Source of the DNA: Jidongwangia harbinensis
Lineage (GTDB): Bacteria; Actinomycetota; Actinomycetes; Mycobacteriales; Micromonosporaceae
Reading direction: 5' to 3'
Assembly (NCBI RefSeq): GCF_020216025.1
Contig: NZ_JAIWNC010000036.1
Coordinates: 1-64,000, forward strand
Length of the DNA stretch: 64,000 bases
Below are positions 58,273-64,000 of this stretch, one piece after another (the first letter of the stretch is position 1; each line of letters starts with the position of its first letter). The position numbers were made by a program, and so were the translations under genes. A model generated the notes under the pieces. That model did not search any database. It was not told where the DNA came from and was given only the letters and a program-made list of their open reading frames with translations.

Positions 58273-58868
58273 TCGCCGGCCTGGGCGCGCTGGCCTGGTT
58301 GTTCCTGGTGGTGTCGTTCGGCGCGATCGTGCCCGTGGTACCCACCGGGGCGGCGGTGAGCGGGGCCGCCGCGCTCGCCTTCCACGACAATCCGCCGCTC
58401 ATCGTGTTCGTGATCGCCTTCGGCGCGGCCGGCGCCTACGTGGGCGACCTGGCCATGTACGGGATGTGCCGGGCCGGCGGCGAGAAGCTCGCCCGGCGGC
58501 TGCGCTGGCTGCGCGACGAGGAACACCTGGCCGCGGTGAAGGAGCGCCTGCAGCGCACGCAGATCCCGGTGCTGCTGGTGTCCCGGCTGATCCCGGGCGG
58601 CCGGGTGCCGGTGCTGCTGGCCGCCGCGTTCCTCGGCCTGAGCTGGCGTACCTTCGTGATCGCCAACCTGCCGGCGTGCGCGCTGTGGGCCACGGTCTAC
58701 TCCGGAATCGGGGTGGCCGGCGGCTCGATCTTCCCGGAGCCGTGGCAGGGCGTGGTGGCCGCGGTCGTCCTGATCCTCGTGGTCAACCAGTCGGTGAGCT
58801 GGTGGAACAAGCGGCGCGAGGCCCGGCTGGCGGCGCCGGAGAGCCCTAGTACCTCAGGTGCCGCCTAG
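58269..58868 (+). CDS. VTT/DedA-like membrane protein
   Basis: A 199-residue VTT-domain protein: VVSFGAIVPVVPTGAAVSGA, GAAGAYVGDLAMYGMCRAGG, the re-entrant motif VLLVSRLIPGGRVPVLLAAA and terminal helices WATVYSGIGVAGG and VVAAVVLILVVNQSVSWW. DedA-type proteins flip or transport polyprenyl phosphates or lipids. GTG start overlaps the MBL gene (GTGA). Its end overlaps the convergent serine-hydrolase gene by 23 bases. Confidence 0.85.
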   Translation: MIAGLGALAWLFLVVSFGAIVPVVPTGAAVSGAAALAFHDNPPLIVFVIAFGAAGAYVGDLAMYGMCRAGGEKLARRLRWLRDEEHLAAVKERLQRTQIPVLLVSRLIPGGRVPVLLAAAFLGLSWRTFVIANLPACALWATVYSGIGVAGGSIFPEPWQGVVAAVVLILVVNQSVSWWNKRREARLAAPESPSTSGAA

Positions 58869-59757
58869 TCAGTTTCGCCGCCTTCTCGACCACCTCGATG
58901 CCGCCCGGCATGTCGCCGTGTCCGTGCGACAGGACCGCGATCGAGACGTCCACGTCGTCGCCGGTGACCCGGCCCACCGAGTTGATGATCCACCGGTGTT
59001 CCTCGGTGGACCGCGGCAGCCAGCCGTTCTTCACCGTGGTGGTCTCGCCGCGCCCGGCCACCGCGGACACGCCCCAGACCTGGTCCTCGTCCACCGTGCT
59101 CATCAGCGTGAAGGCGAGCTTGCGCGAGTCCGCGTTCAGCGGGCCCCTGGCGTCCACCAGCTTGCCGAGCAGGGTGACCTGGTCGTCCACGGTGGTCCGG
59201 GTCAGGCCCCACGCCTTGTCGACCCGGGTGGCGGTGAGCCCGAGCCGTTCGTGGCACCGGGTGAGCCCGCTCTCCCGGCCGAGCTGCCGGAACAGCGCGG
59301 TGGTCGCGTCGTTGTCGCTCAGCCGGATCATCCGCCGGGCCTGGGCGAGTTCCTCGCCGGTCAGCTCGCGGTTCTCGTCCTGCGCGCGCAGCAGCAGGCA
59401 CGCGAGCACCTGGACCTTCACCACGCTGGCCGTCTCGTACCGTTCGGAGCCGCGGTAGGCGTAACGCTCGCCGGTCCTCGCGTCCAGCACCGCGACGGAG
59501 AACTCGGGCACCGTGGCCGCGTACTCCCGCAGCGCGGCGTCCAGCGCCCGGACCCGCCGCCGCCGCTCCTCCCCCGGCGGTTCGCCGCGGTCCGCGGGGG
59601 CCGGTGACCGGCCGGCCGGGAATCCACCGGCCGGGGAGGCGGCGGCCGCCGGCGCCGCGTCGTCGGAGCCGTGCGTCCTGCCCACGCCCACCAAGCCGGC
59701 ACCTCCCAGGACCCCCACCGCGGCCACGGCCAGGAGCCAGTTCCGCGTTCGTGGCAC
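58846..59757 (-). CDS. class-A beta-lactamase-like serine hydrolase (exported)
   Basis: A 303-residue protein. After a membrane-targeting N-terminus (NWLLAVAAVGVLGGAGLVGV) and a Pro/Ala linker, the penicillin-binding fold has SxxK at Ser111-Lys114 (ETASVVKVQVLA), SDN at 147-149 (RLSDNDATTALF) and the KTG-equivalent KNG in TTVKNGWLP. Class A beta-lactamases have this motif order, but so do non-lactamase PBP-like hydrolases, and the omega-loop Glu is not obvious here, so activity against beta-lactams is unproven. GTG start; convergent with the VTT gene. Confidence 0.82.
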   Translation of the reverse strand: MPRTRNWLLAVAAVGVLGGAGLVGVGRTHGSDDAAPAAAASPAGGFPAGRSPAPADRGEPPGEERRRRVRALDAALREYAATVPEFSVAVLDARTGERYAYRGSERYETASVVKVQVLACLLLRAQDENRELTGEELAQARRMIRLSDNDATTALFRQLGRESGLTRCHERLGLTATRVDKAWGLTRTTVDDQVTLLGKLVDARGPLNADSRKLAFTLMSTVDEDQVWGVSAVAGRGETTTVKNGWLPRSTEEHRWIINSVGRVTGDDVDVSIAVLSHGHGDMPGGIEVVEKAAKLTRRHLRY

Positions 59758-59856
59758 CCCTGCATCGTGCCGTGCCACCGGCCAAACCGTAACCGACGGC
59801 CGGCGCTGTCGGCCGTGTCCACGGCGTTCCGGGCGCACCGGCCGCACAATGGGCTC

Positions 59857-60555
59857 ATGGCCCTTCCCCTGCCCTCGCCCGCCGCCCTCGTCGATCTCAC
59901 CCGGTACGCCCTGGGCCAGGCGGTGGAGACCGTGGCGGCGGTCGCCACCGTGCCGGCCCGGATGCTGGGCCTGCTCGGCCAGGCCGAGTTGCTGGTCAGC
60001 CGGATCACCGTGCTGGTGGAGGACGTGGAGTCCCTGGTCCGCCGGGTGGACGGCGTGGTGACCGGGGCCGACCTGGCCATCCGCGAGGTCCAGACGATCT
60101 CCGCCGTGGCCACCGTGGCGGTCCAGGAGGCCGGTGCCGTGGCCACGTCCGCCGCACGGGTGGTGGACCGGGCGGAAACCGTCTCGGACGCGGCCTCGGG
60201 CGTGGTGGTGCGGGCCGGTACCGCGGCGTCCGAGGCGGCCGAGCTGCTCCAGCACTACGCCGACACGCTGCGCCGGGCGGCGCCGCTGGCCCAGCGGTTC
60301 GTCGACGAACTGACCCCGGAGGAGGTCACCGCGGCGATCCGGATGGTGGACGCCCTGCCGGCGCTGCGCGGTCACCTGGTCGACGACGTGATGCCCCTGC
60401 TGCGCCGGCTGGACCAGGTCGGCCCGGATCTGCACAACCTGCTGGCGGTGACCCAGGATCTGCATCTGGCGATCGTCGGGCTGCCCGGCCTGAAGATGCT
60501 GCGCCGCCGCGGCGAGGAGCGGGTGGCCGAGGACGAGAGCACGAACAGCCGTTAG
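59857..60555 (+). CDS. hypothetical helical protein
   Basis: A 232-residue, Ala/Val-rich protein with several amphipathic helices and heptad-like stretches (LVEDVESLVRRVDGVVTGAD, VQEAGAVATSAARVVDRAET, LRRAAPLAQRFVDELTPEEV). No signal peptide or clear membrane helix; the N-terminal VETVAAVATVPARMLGLLG could bind membranes. Similar proteins are widespread hypothetical proteins in Micromonosporaceae. Start at the ATG directly after a CACAATGGG stretch. Confidence 0.65.
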   Translation: MALPLPSPAALVDLTRYALGQAVETVAAVATVPARMLGLLGQAELLVSRITVLVEDVESLVRRVDGVVTGADLAIREVQTISAVATVAVQEAGAVATSAARVVDRAETVSDAASGVVVRAGTAASEAAELLQHYADTLRRAAPLAQRFVDELTPEEVTAAIRMVDALPALRGHLVDDVMPLLRRLDQVGPDLHNLLAVTQDLHLAIVGLPGLKMLRRRGEERVAEDESTNSR

Positions 60556-60594
60556 CAAAAGCTTCCGACCAGCGCTGATTCACGGTTGTAAACA

Positions 60595-60623
60595 TTGACG
60601 AAACATGGCCGCCTGGTTAATCT
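60595..60623 (+). promoter_or_regulatory. sigma-70-type promoter of the GH81 gene
   Basis: -35 TTGACG (60595-60600) and -10 TAATCT (60618-60623) are 17 bases apart, a near-consensus housekeeping promoter. The transcription start is expected around 60630. Confidence 0.75.
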
Positions 60624-60635
60624 TCCGGCACCGGA

Positions 60636-60647
60636 GAGAGCGCTCTC
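60636..60647 (+). promoter_or_regulatory. LacI-family-type operator (perfect palindrome)
   Basis: GAGAGCGCTCTC is a perfect 12-base palindrome just after the predicted transcription start. Actinobacterial LacI repressors of polysaccharide-degradation genes (CebR/CelR/BglR type) bind GAGCGCTC-centred sites such as TGGGAGCGCTCCCA. Confidence 0.7.
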
Positions 60648-60713
60648 ACACCACGGCCGACCGTCCCCGGCTGCCGCTCGCCTCCATGTCCCGTCCCCAT
60701 CGGAGGCGACCCC

Positions 60714-63578
60714 ATGCCATCACCGCTCCCCCGTCACCGGCACCGTGCTCCACGCCGCCGCCGTTTCGCCGGCCTGGCCGCCGCCGCCCTGGTGGCGCTC
60801 GGCTCCAGCACCATGGCCGTCACCCTGACCGGCTCCGCCGAGGCCGCGACGGTCGGCGCCGGCAGCTACACCGAGACGCTGCCGGCCGGCGCCCGGCTGC
60901 CGCAGGGCTGCGGCACGATCTCCACCAACCCCCGGCAGAACGTCACCGCCAACGCGCCGGCCGGCGCCGTGCCGACCAACGACTGGTGGTCGTCGCTGCT
61001 GTTCAAGGTCGGCGACGAGTGCAACCACTCGCAGCCGCTGTACGCCCACCCGGCCGCGTACCGGGCGCTCGCCAGCGGGCTCGGCTTCTCCTACGAGCAG
61101 CAGCCCGCGATCAGCGGCAGCCCCACCGGCCTGGGCGAATACCACTTCCCGTACGCGCAGAAGGTGGTCGCCGGCGTGGCCGGCCTGAACGCGCCGAAGA
61201 CGCTGGTCGACGGCTGGTCCGACTGGACCGTGACACCGTCCTGGAGTGACGGCACCCGCACCCTGAAGGCCACCATCGGGCACGGCCTGCCGATCACCTA
61301 CTTCCAGGCCACCGGCGGCGACGCCCTGCTGAGTGTCACCGGGCCGCCGACGGTCTGGTCGAACAGCGGCAACCGGATCGCCTTCTCGATCGCCGGTCAG
61401 GACTACGTGGCCTGGGCACCGACCGGCGCCACCTGGAGCGCCGACGGCCAGCAGATCCGGTCCACCCTGGCCGGCAAGGGCTACTTCTCGGTCGCGGTGC
61501 TGCCCACCACGTCCGGCACCAGCCTGGCGGACAAGACCGCGCTGATGAACACCTTCTCCGCGTACGCCCACACGCACGTGACCGGGACCCGGGTGTCCTA
61601 CGCGTACCAGCAGAACACCGGCACCGTGAACACCACGTACGCGTTCACCACCACCGCGCGGGAGGGCTCCGGGTCCGGCACGGTGGTCGCGCTCTACCCG
61701 CACCAGTGGCGGTACCTGACCGGGTCGACTCCGCTGGCCCCGACGTACATCTCGCCGCGCGGCCGGATGAAGATCGTCACCGGCACCCAGTTCCAGACCA
61801 CCATGAAGTACACCGGCGTGCTGCCCGAGGTGCCCGCGGTCGGCAACTCGTCCGGCACCGACCTGAACGCGGTCACCACCTTCCTGAACAACGAGCTGAG
61901 CAACCCGGCCGACTTCCGCGGCGACGACACCTACTGGACCGGCAAGGGCCTGGGCCGCGCGGCCCGGATCGCGGAGATCGCCGACCAGCTCAACCTGACC
62001 AACGTGCGGAACGCCGCGCTGACCGTCATCAAGACCCGGATCACCGACTGGTTCACCGCGTCGGCCGGCAAGTCCAGCCGGGTGTTCTACTACGACCGCA
62101 ACTGGGGCACGCTGATCGGCTACCCGGCGTCGTACAACTCCGACGTCGACCTCAACGACCACCACTTCCACTACGGCTACTTCGTCGCCGCCGCGGCCAC
62201 GCTGGCCAAGTTCGACCCGGCCTGGGCGCGCAGCTCGCAGTACGGCGGCATGGTCGACCTGCTGATCCGGGACGCCAACAACTACGACCGCGGCGACACC
62301 CGGTTCCCGTACCTGCGGGACTTCGACATCTACGCCGGCCACGACTGGGCCTCCGGGCACGGGGCGTTCGGCGCGGGCAACAACCAGGAGTCCTCGTCCG
62401 AGGGGCAGAACTTCGCCAACGCGCTGATCCAGTGGGGACAGGCCACCGGCAACAACGCGGTACGCGACGCCGGCATCTGGATCCACACCACCCAGTCCGC
62501 CGCGATCAACGAATACTGGTTCGACGTCACCGGCGAGAACTTCCCGACCCAGTGGGGCCACAACTACACGGCCATCGTGTGGGGTTCCGGCGGCGCGTAC
62601 GCCACCTGGTTCTCCCCGGACCACGCCATGATCGTCGGCATCAACATGCTGCCGATCACCGGCGGGCAGCTCTACTACGGCGACCACCCGGAGAGCGTCC
62701 GCAACACGTACGCGGAACTGGTCCGCAACAACGGCGGCGAACCCGGGGTCTGGCGGGACATGCACTGGCAGTTCCTCGCGCTGGGCGACCCGGACGCGGC
62801 GCTGTCCAAGTTCCGGGCGAACAGTTCGTTCACCTCCGAGGAGGGCGAGAGCAAGGCGCACACGTTCCACTGGATCCGTAACCTCGCCGCGCTCGGCCTG
62901 GTGGAGAGGACGATCACCGCCAACCACCCGCTCGCCAAGGTGTTCAGCAAGAACGGCACCAAGACGTACGTGGCGTCGAACATCACCGCCACCGCGCTCA
63001 CCGTGACGTTCTCCGACGGCCGGACCCTCAACGTCCCGGCCGGCAAGACCGTGACCAGCGGCGCGGTGGACTGGTCCGGCGGCAACGCCACCGGCGGCGG
63101 CGTCGCCGACCCGAGCACCCCGCCGGGACCCGAGCCGTCGAACCCGGCCGAGCCGTCGAACCCGCCGGACCCGCCCACGTGCACCGGCGGCCCGCTGATC
63201 TCGCAGGGCCGGACCACCACCTCCTCCACCGTGGAGCCCAGCTACCCGCCCGCGCTGGCCGTCGACGGCAACGCCGCCACCCGGTGGTCCAGCGAGTTCG
63301 CCGACCCGCAGTGGATCCAGGTCGACCTGGGCTCGGCACAGGCGCTGAGCCGGGTCGAACTGAGCTGGGAGGCCGCGTTCGGCCGGGCGTACCGGATCGA
63401 GACCTCGACGAACGGCACCGCCTGGACCCCGGCGGTCACGGTGGCGAACCGCACCGGCGGGAACGAGACCCACGCGGTCGGCGGGACCGCGCGGTACGTG
63501 CGGATGTACGGCACCGAACGCGGCACGCCGTACGGCTACTCGCTGTGGGAGTTCAAGGTCTTCGGCTGCGCGATCTGA
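60714..63578 (+). CDS. secreted GH81 endo-beta-1,3-glucanase with C-terminal discoidin (F5/8C) domain
   Basis: A 954-residue exported enzyme. The signal peptide (basic start, LAAAALVALGSSTMAVTLTG, cleavage near AEA-A, about residue 45) leads to a GH81 domain (about 50-785) with TNDWWSSLLFK, DYVAWAPTGATWS, YYDRNWGTLIGYP, LNDHHFHYGYFV, and the catalytic region NNQESSSEGQNFANALIQWG (Glu residues near 559 and 563). After a Pro/Ser linker a discoidin-like domain (ALAVDGNAATRWSSEFADPQ, WIQVDLG) likely binds glucan. It digests laminarin or fungal cell-wall beta-1,3-glucan. SD GGAGG; promoter plus LacI-type operator upstream imply repression until sugars appear. Confidence 0.92.
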   Translation: MPSPLPRHRHRAPRRRRFAGLAAAALVALGSSTMAVTLTGSAEAATVGAGSYTETLPAGARLPQGCGTISTNPRQNVTANAPAGAVPTNDWWSSLLFKVGDECNHSQPLYAHPAAYRALASGLGFSYEQQPAISGSPTGLGEYHFPYAQKVVAGVAGLNAPKTLVDGWSDWTVTPSWSDGTRTLKATIGHGLPITYFQATGGDALLSVTGPPTVWSNSGNRIAFSIAGQDYVAWAPTGATWSADGQQIRSTLAGKGYFSVAVLPTTSGTSLADKTALMNTFSAYAHTHVTGTRVSYAYQQNTGTVNTTYAFTTTAREGSGSGTVVALYPHQWRYLTGSTPLAPTYISPRGRMKIVTGTQFQTTMKYTGVLPEVPAVGNSSGTDLNAVTTFLNNELSNPADFRGDDTYWTGKGLGRAARIAEIADQLNLTNVRNAALTVIKTRITDWFTASAGKSSRVFYYDRNWGTLIGYPASYNSDVDLNDHHFHYGYFVAAAATLAKFDPAWARSSQYGGMVDLLIRDANNYDRGDTRFPYLRDFDIYAGHDWASGHGAFGAGNNQESSSEGQNFANALIQWGQATGNNAVRDAGIWIHTTQSAAINEYWFDVTGENFPTQWGHNYTAIVWGSGGAYATWFSPDHAMIVGINMLPITGGQLYYGDHPESVRNTYAELVRNNGGEPGVWRDMHWQFLALGDPDAALSKFRANSSFTSEEGESKAHTFHWIRNLAALGLVERTITANHPLAKVFSKNGTKTYVASNITATALTVTFSDGRTLNVPAGKTVTSGAVDWSGGNATGGGVADPSTPPGPEPSNPAEPSNPPDPPTCTGGPLISQGRTTTSSTVEPSYPPALAVDGNAATRWSSEFADPQWIQVDLGSAQALSRVELSWEAAFGRAYRIETSTNGTAWTPAVTVANRTGGNETHAVGGTARYVRMYGTERGTPYGYSLWEFKVFGCAI

Positions 63579-63587
63579 CCCACCCCG

Positions 63588-63622
63588 CGACGGCCCCGCA
63601 CCCTGCCGGGTGGGGGCCGTCG
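63588..63622. terminator. hairpin terminator between convergent genes
   Basis: CGACGGCCCCGCACCC pairs with GGGTGGGGGCCGTCG (one bulged base) around TGCC. It lies between the GH81 and P450 genes, so it can stop both. Confidence 0.75.
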
Positions 63623-63632
63623 CGCGTGCCGG

Positions 63633-64000
63633 TCAGCCCACCCGCAGGCGCAGCCCGGTCAGCTCGTAGCTCGCGATCTCGGGACGCAGCCGCACCGCCG
63701 GCTCGCGCACCATCCGCAACCCGGGCAGCGCGAACACCTTGGTGAGGAAGATGTCGGTCTCCTGGACGGCGATGTACGCGCCCGGGCACCGGTGCGGGCC
63801 GTCGCCGAAGGACAGGACCGCGTCGCCCACCCCGTCGGCGCGGGACCGGCCGGGGCAGACCGCGCCCGGTTCCGCCCCCACCGCCTCCGGGTCGAGGTTC
63901 GTGGCGGCCAGGTTGACGTCCACCAGCGCGCCCGCCGGGACGACCGCGTCACCGAGCGGCACGTCCACCGTGGTCCGCCGGTACAGGTTGCCCACCACCG
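63633..64000 (-). CDS. cytochrome P450, C-terminal part (runs off the window)
   Basis: The last 122 codons of a P450. The haem-binding loop FGDGPHRCPGAYIAVQE contains the cysteine ligand. Before it are VGNLYRRTTVDVPLGDAVVP (beta-strand pair entering the haem pocket) and ALVDVNLAATNLDPEAVG (substrate-side strand); the C-terminus is VRLRPEIASYELTGLRLRVG. The I-helix and most of the enzyme lie outside the window, so class and substrate cannot be given. It is convergent with the GH81 gene. Confidence 0.9.
   Translation of the reverse strand, partial: VVGNLYRRTTVDVPLGDAVVPAGALVDVNLAATNLDPEAVGAEPGAVCPGRSRADGVGDAVLSFGDGPHRCPGAYIAVQETDIFLTKVFALPGLRMVREPAVRLRPEIASYELTGLRLRVG

Noticed and set aside
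60720..63473. A 917-codon minus-strand frame opposite the GH81 gene
   Set aside because: A shadow of the GH81 reading frame; no motif or start signal of its own.

Overview
The window is high-G+C actinobacterial chromosome. The ssgB-type sporulation/cell-division gene, the GerW/YtfJ-type sporulation gene, SigE-family sigma factor, ALF-repeat toxin and frequent GTG starts with 4-base ATGA/GTGA overlaps point to a sporulating, mycelial actinomycete, most likely Micromonosporaceae (Actinoplanes-like). That placement is inference from gene content, not from a marker gene.

Region 1 (about 0-26 kb) is accessory but mostly intact: an aminoglycoside-phosphotransferase-like kinase, an Asp-nucleophile alpha/beta hydrolase, a very large secreted polymorphic toxin (ALF repeats, coiled coils, HINT, C-terminal toxin module) overlapped by its probable immunity gene, an NmrA-like oxidoreductase behind a MerR-type promoter, a divergent HxlR regulator/enoyl-CoA hydratase pair around a palindrome, a TAP-like exported hydrolase divergent from a two-component system, an ArsR-MFS operon, and a WYL regulator divergent from an epoxide hydrolase plus AlkZ/AlkX-like DNA glycosylase operon around a perfect 13-9-13 palindrome. 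Remnants of IS110 and Tn3 transposases, a split methyltransferase and a truncated DUF4253 gene lie between them.

Region 2 (about 26-43.7 kb) looks like a decayed mobile or island region. It has long stretches without genes, visibly lower G+C in places, an orphan tyrosine recombinase, one intact IS110 element with hairpins upstream of its transposase, IS701- and ISAs1-like remnants, a dispersed ~220-bp repeat shared with region 1, a tRNA-Ser-like 3' end without a 5' half, and several genes broken by single frameshifts or truncation (pentapeptide-repeat protein, GerW, SnoaL-like, SDR, GrpB, epimerase). A SigE-family sigma factor with a membrane partner protein is intact, preceded by a plausible autoregulatory ECF promoter. 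The region ends at a tRNA-Val(CAC) gene and a strong bidirectional terminator.

Region 3 (about 43.7-64 kb) is dense, ordered, core-like sequence: a PGPGW membrane protein, ssgB, AraC and Rrf2 regulators, a TPR/collagen-like/FnIII membrane protein next to a TPR-GGDEF diguanylate cyclase, a four-gene translationally coupled membrane-lipid operon (diacylglycerol kinase, BrkB, double PAP2, EEP phosphatase), a coupled DUF1990/metallo-beta-lactamase-fold/VTT operon, a class-A serine hydrolase, a secreted GH81 beta-1,3-glucanase with a textbook promoter and LacI-type operator, and the end of a cytochrome P450.
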